From NCBI GenBank assembly GCA_022385805.1, contig MU277753.1, positions 14,299 through 31,493 of the forward strand: 17,195 nucleotides of DNA, written 5' to 3'. The notes under the pieces are model-generated. The model worked only from the letters and a program-made list of their open reading frames with translations. It was not told the origin of the DNA and did not search any database. The position numbers were made by a program, and so were the translations under genes. This DNA is from Pilatotrama ljubarskyi (Eukaryota; Basidiomycota; Agaricomycetes; Polyporales; Polyporaceae). Below are positions 1 to 9,405 of this stretch, piece after piece. Position 1 is the stretch's first letter, and each line of letters starts with the position of its first letter.

Positions 1-2080
1 TCGGGTTCCGAAGGGCGCCGGACCGGAAGGGTCCGCACGGGCGCTAACACATCACGGGCATAGATGCCAGCTGGGATTACGAGTGGAGACCTTCCCAGAT
101 TCCCAGAGTGCATCGCACTGATCACCAACCTCGGCCATTCATGCATAGAGGTCGTCCAAGCTCAAATGGCAATACCAGAGCGCCCGCCCATGATGTAAAC
201 AGGAACAGGAAGAACTGCCTGGGGAGCCTCAGATGAGGATAAGGAATCCACGCTCATACCGGCAGACAGCAGATCAAAGAGGCCCAGACCTTGTGTGCCA
301 GTAGATACTGCGAGCTGAGAGAGGCCTTGAGAAGAGTTGGTACAAGTTGTTCTATCCGATGATGAAGGTGGTGAGGTCGAGGCAGAGCTAGCACTCACAG
401 AGTGCAGCTGGAGACCATAAGGCGCCCAGGCAGATGTTGATGCAAACGGAATGTGAGCAGCAGGGGAATATGGCATCTGTGTCATACTTGTTGTCCTCCC
501 GTGTCCGCTAGGCATGTGGTGTCATGGAGCTCTGATGTGTAGTATGGGAACCATTGGTAGTGGTCTGAATGCCTTGCTCACCAGCAGCCTCAGAGATAAG
601 TGCGTCCACATGGGGCAGTCCCAGAGGAGGACTTGCTGAGAGCAGACTTCAAAGACCTCCTGGATAAGCTGGATCAGTTCTGCCCCCTGCATCTGCTGGT
701 GAGCTAGCACCTGACCCCATCTTTGAGAGCATCAGAGGCACTCGTGCCAAATCTGTCTGCGCAGCCACCACAGCCGCGCCAGTTTGATGCTCCGATGGAT
801 CCTCGCTGGGTACAGCCATGGGACTCAAGACAAGCTCTGAATACTCAAAAAACAGGTGGAGGATCAATGTCACAACATTCTTTTTCTATGCAGCATAGTC
901 ACCAGAATTGCAGAATGGGAGCCTGCCACTATGGGTCGCACTACAAGGCATCACATCATTCCCAGTGAAAATCGACTTCTTTTAGATTTATTTCAGATGT
1001 TTTAATCCGTATTGAGATGTAGAATTTTGGTCGTTCCGGATTTTTAGGAGTGACTGCAGGAATTACGACCCTGAGCGTATTGGATTGTATTCCATCATAC
1101 TAACACATGTAGCTTGGTTCAGACATTGCGGTCGAAATACTGGTAAATCTGTATTGCGACGATACAGGGCGTACATTGTACTACACGACCATGCAGGCCC
1201 AGACAGCTGTGGTCCCTTGGCTAGCCAGCTTCCCGCTTCAGCATTCCCCACAGCAGCACCCGCCCTGGACCCTGCAGTACTCGCCTTCCTACAGCGGCCG
1301 CCCTCACATACACCTCTGCCGCCGCGCGTCATGTAGATGCCTTTAAACGCCCTGCCGCACCCCCGAAAGCCCTGTTTGGCACATGTGAGTCACACATAGA
1401 CTCCGTGAAACATCTACCACAAGAGACGTACCTGCAGGACAGACATTTCTGGCTTTTTGTGCAGATGTTAAGCCTAGAAAGCAGGGTTAACAATGGCCAG
1501 CAATATAGGAGATTCATCTTACCCTGCACATCTAGGTTAGGTGGGCAGCAGGAGACTCCAAGCTCATCAGCGCTGGCAACATAGGAGCAATCATAGATAG
1601 TACATACCGCCATCCGGCATACATGCACGTCTCGGTGAACGAGCTCGAAAATCCCAGTAAGAGAGCAGGCATGACAAACCAAGCACCATGCCAGTGAGCA
1701 AGTGGGAGACGTAGAGGGAGCAAAGAGAACCAGAGCGAAGGAAGATGATGGTGGCCAAGACGAGAGGTGTAGCATCGAGGAGAAATGAACATGACGTCAA
1801 GAAAAGGGAAGGGACTCTTCCCCCGACCGAGGTTTGGGAGAATGCCGAAGAGAGAGGAAGGCGGTCGGACAGGTCGGTGGTGGGAGTGGTCAGACAGACA
1901 ACCCAGAGCGGGCGTGTCTTGGGGACGACGCAGGACCATGTGTGGACAGTCCAGCCGGACTTGGACAAGGCAGAGCACGACTTACCGGACAAGGATGCAC
2001 TCTGCATCGAGCCAAACGACCAGAAGGCTTGACGGCGGTGAGTGCCTATGTCCCTCGGATGTCCGATTTTGCCTTACTTT
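1..2080. other. No recognised gene; weak Ser-rich frames
   Basis: I recognise no protein family, RNA gene or element here. The two least noise-like frames are 162-515 on the minus strand, rich in Ser, Thr, Ala and Gly, and 723-968 on the plus strand, rich in Gln, His and Ser near its end. Neither shows a domain or a convincing exon-intron structure. Several overlapping open frames on both strands between 1063 and 2030 look like chance: they are rich in Ser, Arg and Pro and compete for the same bases. The stretch could hold the decayed upstream part of the transposase-like fragment that ends at 2327, but I found no motif to show it. Confidence 0.4.
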
Positions 2081-2105
2081 TACAGCCTTGTACAGATCTA
2101 TACGG
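2081..2105 (+). repeat. TACAG-type dispersed repeat, copy 1
   Basis: The stretch reads TACAGCCTTGTACAGATCTA followed by TACGG. It matches the sequence at 6676-6703, in the same orientation, at nearly every position over about 22 bases. It lies 69 bases before the acceptor of the transposase-like exon at 2174. A small inverted repeat, CGGAC-TGAAAC-GTCCG, directly follows at about 2103-2118. It may be part of a transposon end or an old dispersed repeat; two copies are too few to decide. Confidence 0.4.
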
Positions 2106-2173
2106 ACTGAAACGTCCGAACAGAATCTAAATAAAGTCGATTCTTACTGGGCTTCATTTCTCACTTTCTTCAG

Positions 2174-2327
2174 GTTCTATACACGTTCGCTCCGTTTCGC
2201 TGACGCATACAGTAAAGGTTTGTCCGGTAAGCAGGCTGCATGGGCTAATAAGAAGTATCGGGAACACCGTGTTATTCCGGACACAATCTTCGAGGAATTG
2301 ACTGCCGCAAAGGTCACTGCTGATTGA
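2174..2327 (+). pseudogene. Possible KDZ-type transposase, C-terminal exon only
   Basis: An intron-like tract ending TTTCTTCAG at 2173 is followed by an open exon of about 50 codons ending at TGA 2325-2327. Its product contains RFADAYSKGLSGKQAAWANK and then KKYREHRVIP, followed by a short acidic and hydrophobic tail. From memory this pattern (DAY-KGL-G-QAAWA-KKY-HR--P) resembles the C-terminal tail of transposase-like proteins common in mushroom genomes, which I associate with the KDZ superfamily. No catalytic or zinc-binding part of such a transposase was found upstream, so this would be a 5'-truncated remnant. It could instead be the tail of another repeated Agaricomycete family. The exon itself looks real; the family name is uncertain. 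Confidence 0.35.
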
Positions 2328-2482
2328 GACTGCATCATATGATCTATTCACACTTGCTTTCGTTCACTACCATAGTCTTCGCATACCGCAACGCTCGCTC
2401 TATCGCTGTGACAAGCTCTACCATAGTTAACTATCATCATATACAATTCCGGACGTTGAGCGCCCATGTTACTCCCATTATG

Positions 2483-4240
2483 TCACGCGTGATGAGAGTG
2501 GTCGAGTCTACGTTGGGCCTGCCTTACAATCATCTCCTCTGCACGATTTACCAGCACGTGGTAATGCTTCACGAGCTCCTTGAAGATTGTCCCCTCCGGC
2601 GGCTCTTCCTCGTTCTTGCGCGGATTAGGCAGCGACAACACTGATTCTGCCTTCGTGTGCAGATTCACGCGACGGTTGATCTCTGCCCACAGCTCCAGGA
2701 AGAACTACCCCACACGCCCTCTTGATCAGCACCCCATCGTCTCTCACAACCGTAGATACTCCCCAAATCCTCGGCCTCGTCTCCCCACCCCTCCCATCCC
2801 CTGTGCTTGCACCCATGGCGCTGGGGACGGCGCACATGAGCGAGGACGAAAGCGTCTCCAACGCGTCCAGCGACGCAAAGATGCGCGCGTGGTATGACTC
2901 GAGCAGGGGCAGCTGGACGACATTGAAAAAGCGCGTGCACTGGGCGTATCACGAGAGCGGGAAGTAGCGGTCTGTTGTAAGGGGTCAGTTGGGGTGAGGA
3001 GGTAGGCGGGAAGAGGAGAGTGTGAGAGGTGTACCAGTGACTTGCTCGACGAGAGCCTTGATGCGGTGTGCTGAGTTGGTGGGATGGACCTCGCGCTCTG
3101 CAACACGGACATCGCTCTCTGCACCCTCTTCCTCGTCCGCAAAGAGCCACACGTCCGGCGCACTGATGACATTCAAGTATTGGTCCACCGCGACTATCGC
3201 AACTCGTCGGCACCTACGTCCCCAGTTGCACGTGATGCACTCACATTTCCGCTCCCCTTGACCCACGCCTCGAACCACCCCGCGCCTCCTTCTCGCAGTG
3301 CGATGGGCTGCACAAGTGCCTGGATAGCATACAGTCCTTCCTTCTTGTGCTGCGTGGGGTCGTGGATCGTCTTGCCACTGAAGCACGCACAGTCAATACC
3401 ATTGCTAAAATATCGGAGAGAACTGTATGCGGACATTGTCTGCAGCTCCAGCAAGTCATCAAAAGCCTTCTCGAATGCCTTCCTGTCCTCCGGGGCAGCC
3501 ACAGGGTAGTCCACCTTGAGCGGCCACTTCAGCTTGTCCGCGGCCTCGTGTAGCCGTCTGCATCGAGCAGTGTCAGCATTACATCACATTCCTCTGGGAG
3601 GTACACTCACATTGAAAGCATGCCCTCGATGTCCCGCCAGATTGGCTCGATGATGCCTTCCAGGAAGCCGATGATGCTCGACCTTCTCGCATGCTATTGC
3701 AATGGATGATACAAACACTTGCAGGCTCTGATACTCCGAGACGACCACAGAACGTGCACTGCATACTTGGTCGACCGCCGCTTCGCTATTGTTCTGCCAT
3801 ACTCATCAGCATGACCGGTGCAACATACATAGCATATACACACACACCTGAGCTTCAACGCCCGCTCGACCACCTGCACATACCCCTTCATGCTCTCCAG
3901 CTCAGCTCCTTCAAGCTCCTATGCAGCGCCTCCAAATCCTCCAGCAACATCGGCGCGCACCCTCTGGGCCGCCCAGCGACGACAGAAGCTCGTCCGAGAG
4001 GTAGCTCAGACTTCCAATGGCGTAGCGGGGTTGCCTAGCGAGGGTCAGGGTATGGTGGGAGGCTCCGGGGTGTCTCTGTTTGCACAGCAGACCGGCGCGA
4101 GGTATTCTTGACGGTGAGGCAGCACGGGAGATGTCGGAGACGTCCTGCTGGTGCGCAGCTTGCGGGTCGGGAACGTGTGCAGAGCATTCTGCACGAGAGT
4201 TGTCAGTGTAACCAATCAGAGGAAATGTGGGTGACCGACG
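2483..4240 (-). pseudogene. RINT-1/TIP20-family tethering protein, decayed copy
   Basis: RINT-1/TIP20 proteins belong to the Dsl1/NRZ complex that tethers Golgi-derived vesicles at the ER. Pieces appear in the expected order on the minus strand: LSYLSDELLSSLGG (near 3960-4015), SEYQSLQVFVSSIAIACEKV (3695-3760), GFLEGIIEPIWRDIEGMLS (3611-3680), HEAADKLKWPLKVDYPVAAP (3495-3557), EGLYAIQALVQPIALR (3293-3340), WFEAWVKG (about 3255-3290), DQYLNVISAPDVWLFADEEE (3125-3190), VTDRYFPLS (about 2945-3040), FFNVVQLPLLESYHARIFAS (2860-2935) and FFLELWAEINRR (2665-2705). Introns of 51-63 nt fit at 3558-3610, 3194-3244 and 2972-3034. Damage includes a TGA at 2949-2951, frameshifts near 3690, 3250 and 2703, and a junction at about 3292 where roughly 100 family residues are missing. 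The N-terminus is unclear. It cannot encode a working protein. Confidence 0.72.
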
Positions 4241-4904
4241 TTGACCCTCCTCCGCACAGCATCCGAGATGTGGTACCGGATATGGAACATAGGGCAATAC
4301 GCTCCTAGTGGGAGGACATCTGACAGACACCTTTCCCATAACTTGCCAACCTGTCTCAGAGCACCCTCGCGCCCCTGCCTGGGGTGCACCGTTATCACCC
4401 AGAATCCCTTCCCCAAACTCAGAGGGCCCTCACAACGCCGCCGGCCGCTCGCTCTCTCTTAAACGCTGTGATCGCCACCCTCTGGGTCTCCTGGCCTCAT
4501 TATCCTCCTGCACCCGGACAGCAACATCACTGCCGCCTAGGCCGTGCCCCTCTCAAGCCACCTCCAATGGTTCCCACAGATCATGGTGAGTGATCCCACG
4601 CGAGTTACCTAGGGTGCCGTATGCGCCTAGCGTTGGCTCTGACCTTGGAACCCGGACAGTGCACGCGGCACCTGGAGTCTCGTCTCTTTGCGCACCAGGT
4701 CAGCTTCATGCTTACAAAGGTCCCTTATATACCCATATCGGGCCTGCAGACGACAGAATGTTGTTTCGGAAGGTAAGAATATCACTGAGCATCCAGGCCA
4801 CGTTTGTGACCATGCGAACACAGACCCGATCAGGAGCCATCTTCTCTTCATGAGGCGCACCGTTGGGCTCTGCTCTGCATGCGCCCGCGGACTTTGACTT
4901 AGAG
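4241..4904. other. No recognised gene
   Basis: This stretch separates the minus-strand RINT-1-like remnant from the plus-strand dioxygenase-like gene. It should hold the missing N-terminus of the former and the promoter of the latter. I see Pro/Ser/Arg-rich open frames of 60-140 codons on both strands, none with a recognisable motif. The plus frame of the dioxygenase stays open upstream to about 4863, and the residues just before the chosen ATG (PADFDLEM) look related to the family N-terminus, so an upstream start or exon is possible. Confidence 0.4.
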
Positions 4905-6512
4905 ATGAACGTTCGGCAAGCCGTCGAGAGAGAGAACACCAGGCGCGCCAGCGGCGCTGACGATGAGGACTCTGTGCATCAACAGGATGCGCACGGCAAG
5001 GAGCTACCACCCCCAAGTACTCACACTCTCGCATCCTTGGCAAAACTCCAGAACATAGCTAACTCCAGCGCGCTGCCAGATCCCGTTGACAGTACCAAGG
5101 AGACACGTAGCAAGGAGAAGTACCATTCCACCCAGCGAACGAAGAAGCGCCAGCTCGCAAAGCAGCGCGCGGTCAGTGAATGCGCTGGACCCACTGGCGT
5201 TGCTAAAAGACCCCCGAAGCAAGCCGCCTTGAAACGGATTCAAGCGGCGGAAGCATTGACCACCTCTATGGCCTCCGACATGGATGTGGCCGTCTCACTC
5301 GCCACAGATGCTGCGACCACTTCCTTGGTCGGCGCAGTACCCATAGCGATGGACTACTCTCTCGCGATGAATGACGTCCTCGTGGCCAAGACCGCCTATG
5401 TCACCAAGTGCGACATCGCTGCAGATGTGGACAAGCGCATCTATACGAAGGAGGAGCTCCTCACACAGGAATTCGAGTACATCGCTTGGAACGGGCTGTG
5501 AGTCGCCGACGTGCATCCCTTTGGAAAGATCTCTTAATCTGACACCCTCTGTTGTGATTTAGCGATCCGAGAACTATATTGGACAAGAATGGACGGGTCA
5601 TAGCTGTCCTCGTGGGGCAGCCGCGCTCTGAAAATTGGGGAAGCATCAACAAGGATATGCAAGCCATCATGGAGCTCAAGAGGGAGGCATATCAGGTGCC
5701 TGCCAAGCAACAGGACCACCCGCGCAGGGCTTTCACTGTAGCGATCTCAGGTATCTCGTTCGGCGGTGGGCAAACGGTACATGACTACATTCCATAGCAC
5801 TCCTGCGAAGCTAATGGACGCCGACAGCATGTTAAGAATATGTCGCATTCCGCACACAATCAGGCGGTCATGGACGCCTTATTGAAGCAGCTGCCTGTGA
5901 TTCGAGTAGCCAAGTTCGGCAGTCGTACGTACCAAGGCGTGCCCAATCATAATGTGTCCCGCTGATCCAGCTGATAGGTGCTCTGCTACTCTTCGCATTC
6001 CGACTACACGCACACTATGAGGAGACAATGCAGGAGCTCTGCAACAGGGACAGCAACTTGAGCCGCAACTTTGAAGACGTCCCTTTTGCAAATGCGACAT
6101 TCAACCTTGGTCCATGCTGCGTGTGTATCCCTCACAATGACCATCTCAATGTGGCATGGGGAATGTGCGTGATTACCGCCTTCGGAGATTACAATCCCAT
6201 CGTCTCCGCTCACTCGGTCCTCTGGCAATACTGGATGGTCGTTGAGTTTCCGCCTGCCTCTACCGTTCTCATCATGTCTGCTGTAATCACACATGAAAGT
6301 ACGGAGATTGGGGAGGGAGAACATCGCTATCCACCACGCAGTATCCCGCTGGAGGGCTGTTCAGATGGGTGGCATCAGGCCATCAGACAGTGAGCTCGCT
6401 TCCACGCGTGCCTGCGGGGCAAGTGGCAGAGGAGGGAGCAGAGCGCCGGAAGCGAGGTGTAGGGATGCTCAGCCTGTGGGATGAGCTCAAGGAGCGAGCT
6501 GCAGGATACTGA
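4905..6512 (+). pseudogene. 2OG-Fe(II) dioxygenase-like, possibly TET/JBP type; one frameshift
   Basis: Such enzymes use Fe(II) and 2-oxoglutarate to oxidise a substrate; TET/JBP members act on methylated or T bases in DNA. Four exons (4905-5497, 5563-5776, 5828-5924, 5978-6512) splice with matching phases through introns of 65, 51 and 53 nt. Residues 1-170 are basic, Ala-rich and probably disordered, with a KKRQLAKQR-type cluster suiting nuclear location. Next come NGRVIAVLVGQPRSENWG and ISFGGGQ, then the core: HxD (H354, D356) in IPHNDHLNVAWGMCVITAFG, and a distal His (H407) in MSAVITHEST. The expected C-terminal stretch QYPAGGLFRWV is present but one frame out: a base is missing next to 6330/6331. 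With that one-base shift the frame runs to TGA 6510-6512, giving about 479 residues. As read it stops about 42 residues early and loses the Arg expected to bind 2OG. Start ATG 4905 is tentative. A single sequencing error could also explain the break. Confidence 0.6.
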
Positions 6513-7770
6513 ACTTAGCGGGTAGGACACAAGCTTCTATATTCACGCCGTAGGCGGTCGAGCTGATACAACTCCATTAGCCGTCAACCTCCCTATCCCG
6601 ACCAGCACAGAGCGCGCATCAGGAACTATGTGGATGTCGGGCACCTGGGCAGGGCCGCTTCAATGTCATTCCTCGTACAGCCCTGTACAGAGCTGTACAG
6701 CCGTAAGGTAAAAGGTTAACTGCAGTTCCTCGGAGAGCACCACCACCCCCGCGTCGTACCTAGCAGCAGCAGCACCACCACGGACTGCGGCTCTCATGTG
6801 CGTCAAGGACGGAGACTATGCACCGTAGTTTTGTCGTGAGGACTTTGTATGTGACCTAATAGACAACGGATATCAGCAGGACTCATGTCGATAGACCACA
6901 TTGATTTCCTTTTTTTCACAGATCCCTGGAGCGATGCAGCTGCGTATGGGAGGAAGAGCCACCTCGCTCCGCTGCCTGTGATCTCGGGACGCCGGCTTCT
7001 GAGAGGGCGTATGCGACCAGATGCCGCTGGTGCTGCTGCCTGTAGCCTCTTGGGATCGGCTCAGCCCGCAGACACTCATGAAAACTCTGCTACATGCCAG
7101 CATGACATTGCGAGCCTAGACTATGGGGTCGCCAACATAGTTATGGATGGGTATGCACCTGGGACGCAGTGTCAGTCATTGTCGATGCGCCCCTTGTGAC
7201 TTGCCACATTCGGTCTGGATCGTCCGGACACTCCGTGCTCCACGAACACAGTAAAACGCGAACAGTCTATCGACCTGAGTCTTTCTGATATTCGCAAGTA
7301 TTGTGCGCGCTGTGCAGCACGCTCCTAGCGAACGTAAGCCTACTATACAAACAGCCCAGGCCACGCGAGTCATCCACGCGTGCGAAATTGATTCGGCCTT
7401 GGAAAAGAGTCTGAAGCCTGCTGCTCGTGCCTTGTAAGGAGCCTCATAAGCCTGTGAAACTCGTTAAACAATACATACCACAGCTCTGTCCCTCTGCAAT
7501 GGGCGAGTACCGGTGCGACTCTTCATCGAGTCGTACATGACACTGGTGCACATCACGTGTACCCTTTGCGGTGAGAGCAGCTGTCCTCGACAAAAATGGG
7601 CATGGTTGTCGCAGAAAGTTGGCGAGTTGGAAATTCCCCCCATTTCCCGTTCCTCCCTCTCCCCTCTCCCCACAGTGCTTGCCGGGGGAGAGCGAACACT
7701 ATTCCGGTAAGTGCCCGCGCGTTCACCGACACCTCTGAATAGCATTAGTGTATGGTGGTTGGCTTTGGGC
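6513..7770. other. No recognised gene
   Basis: No family is recognisable on either strand. The longest plus frame (6885-7199) begins at a good ATG but has a mixed composition with no motif. There are short CAG/CAC-type runs near 6765-6783 and a pyrimidine-rich run near 7637-7675. The repeat copy at 6676-6703 lies in this stretch, about 165 bases beyond the end of the dioxygenase-like gene. Confidence 0.4.
6676..6703 (+). repeat. TACAG-type dispersed repeat, copy 2
   Basis: The sequence begins TACAGCCCTGTACAGAGCTG and continues TACAGCCG. It holds the 8-bp palindrome CTGTACAG twice, ten bases apart, so it can fold or bind a dimer on one face of the helix. It matches the copy at 2081-2105 in the same orientation. 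The two copies bracket the transposase-like exon, the RINT-1-like remnant and the dioxygenase-like gene, which may or may not be meaningful. Confidence 0.45.
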
Positions 7771-7774
7771 CTGC

Positions 7775-7829
7775 CACTTTCTCTCTCTTCTCTCTCCCTC
7801 TCTGTCTCTCTCTGTCTGTTTCCTCCCAA
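7775..7829 (+). promoter_or_regulatory. CT-rich tract upstream of an ATG
   Basis: A nearly pure pyrimidine run, mostly CTCTCT, ends about 40 bases before the ATG at 7871. CT-rich tracts just upstream of start codons are common in fungal promoters and often mark the transcription start. A second CT/CCC-rich run lies at about 7637-7675. The tract supports transcription of the Cys/His-cluster exon, but it could also be a plain microsatellite. Confidence 0.4.
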
Positions 7830-7870
7830 CAAGAGACCTATACGAGCTTTGCCATTTGATATACGGCATC

Positions 7871-8170
7871 ATGTCTACTAGTACAACAGCGGCGCTCAGC
7901 ATACAACCTCCCACTTCTCAGTCAGTCTCGACAGCCGCAGAGGACTTGGGTCGCCAGCTGGAAGCCAGCAACACTGTGCAGGCATGCGCACCAACCCATT
8001 CCATCAGCAAACAGCAGTGTCGCGAGAGCAGCTGCAAGAGCACTCAGGTCGTGGGGCGCTGCGACCATAAGCTATGCAAGAAGCACTGTGTTTGCAAGCA
8101 TACACCGTGCGGGTTCAGTAGCCACGATCAAGAACACGTGGCCATGACCGCGGCCACGCATCCTGCACAT
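7871..8170 (+). CDS. Cys/His-cluster protein, first exon, unassigned
   Basis: The ATG at 7871 opens a frame whose first 40 residues are Ser/Thr/Ala-rich and probably disordered. A dense cluster follows: C50-x4-C55-x8-C64-x4-C69-x2-HC-x6-C80-x4-H85-x3-H89, including GRCDHKLCKKHCVCKHTPCG. The spacing resembles small zinc-binding modules that occur at the N-terminus of many uncharacterised Agaricomycete proteins, so metal binding is likely and nucleic-acid binding is possible. The frame stays open to about 8332, but from about 8169 another frame carries the transposase remnant, so the true exon end lies between about 8130 and 8170. It could be the N-terminus of a chimeric transposase, a separate gene cut off by insertion, or a remnant. 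No domain name can be given. Confidence 0.45.
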
Positions 8171-8916
8171 GAGCTCGCCAGTGGACGAAGGAATGGCTGC
8201 CTTCGCGCGAGCATGCAGGAACACGGGCATCAAGCCAGTTGTCGAGCCCTTCTGGAAGGACCTTCCCTACGTCAATATCGTTCAATCGATCACTCCGGAT
8301 ATCCTCCATCAACTCCACCAGGGTGCCATTAAGCATCTCCTCTCGTAGCTCAAATCTGCGTACAGCCCTGAGGAGCTCGATGCCTGCTGCTGCCGACTGC
8401 TGCCGAATCATCAGGTACGGCTCTTCCTCAAGGGCATCACCACCTTGCAGAAGGTCACTGGTAAGGAACATGGCGACATGTGCCAGTTCCTCTTAGGTCC
8501 CATCATTCGCCTGCCACTTCCTGGGGGCCAGTCACCTGTTTGACTCATACGTGCCGTGCAGGCTCTGCTCGACTTCCTCTATCTTGCACAATATTTGGCG
8601 CACACCGCTGACACCCTCAAGATGCTCCATGACACTTACGCCGGTTCCAATCCAACAAGGAGATCTTCGTGCAACTCGGAATATGACCGCACTTCAAGCT
8701 TCCGAAGCTTCACTCACTTAACCACTATGTCGAGTCAATCAAGCTCTTCAGCATGACCGACAACTACAACATGCAGTACACGGAACACCTGCACATTGAC
8801 TTCGCGAAGGACACTGACTGAGCCGCCAATCACAAGGATGAGTTCCCCCAGATGACCGTCTGGCTCGAGCGTCGAGAGAAGATCTCTTGCCACAAGGCAT
8901 TTGTCAAATGGCGCAT
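8169..8916 (+). pseudogene. Plavaka-type transposase, catalytic-region remnant
   Basis: Plavaka elements are CACTA-like DNA transposons abundant in Agaricomycetes. In order the remnant shows GIKPVVEPFWKDLPYVNIVQ, SITPDILHQLHQGAIKHLL, RLFLKGITTLQKVTGKEHGD, RAVQALLDFLYLAQYLAHTA, PHFKLPKLHSLNHYVESIKL, YTEHLHIDFAKDT and KDEFPQMTVWLERREKI, a run I recognise as typical of this family. The frame is broken by TAG 8346-8348 and TGA 8541-8543, shifts by one base near 8643, and then meets TGA 8684-8686 and TGA 8819-8821. The N-terminal part, the C-terminus and the terminal inverted repeats were not found. The three TGA codons lie where the family usually has Arg (CGA to TGA), and the TAG lies at a usual Trp (TGG to TAG). 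It is dead, but diverged mainly by point changes. Confidence 0.75.
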
Positions 8917-9405
8917 ACAAAGTGCGTCTGAAGCGAGCCGGGAGGGGAGCAGGTATGCGAAGGAGACGAGCGATGCGGACAGGATAGTGTATAGGGATTC
9001 AAGTGTACATGCTGAAAGGATATGGAGTGTTGGTGGGTTTGATGTACTCTGCGGGCGTGCTCGTCAGCATCTGCACGCCGAGCCAGTGAGAAGAGGGCAG
9101 GACTCACGAGAACTATGAACTGGTTAGATGCAGCAAACGACGATAACCCGATTAGTAACAGTCTCTTGACAACCTTGTACGAGCGTAAGGAATATACAAC
9201 AAAGTCCGTGGCATGTCCGATCCGAGACCTACGAAGGGTGAGCGCGACACGCGTACTGACTATCAAACGACGTATGAAAACGCGACGAGCGGCCTCTTCT
9301 GCCAAAACTCGTCTGCAGCGCTGCAGCACTGGCAGTGCAGGGACGTGACAGCGGGCCCGGGAGAACACCCGTGAACTCGACCCACAGTGCTCACATCAGC
9401 CACAG
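8917..9405. other. No recognised gene between transposase and aminopeptidase remnants
   Basis: The upstream aminopeptidase exons would be expected here, but the conserved zinc-ligand and catalytic motifs of M17 enzymes (such as NTDAEGR) are absent on both strands. Near 9330-9350 the reading ALxxAGT, if shifted by one base, could be a trace of the exon that precedes the preserved part. Nothing else is recognisable. The boundary between transposon-derived and aminopeptidase-derived sequence probably lies in this stretch. Confidence 0.4.

Noticed and set aside
1329..2007. Three overlapping minus-strand frames of 138-148 codons
   Set aside because: They overlap one another in different frames, have mixed low-information composition and show no recognisable domain or splice pattern.
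2665..3213. Minus-strand frames of 142 and 182 codons across the RINT-1-like remnant
   Set aside because: They are Arg/Ser/Pro-rich alternative frames running through introns; the family motifs lie in other frames.
7696..9000. CACTA at about 7697 and TAGTG near 8987 as possible CACTA-type transposon ends around the transposase remnant
   Set aside because: Only five bases match, the adjacent bases are not inverted copies, and no target-site duplication is visible.
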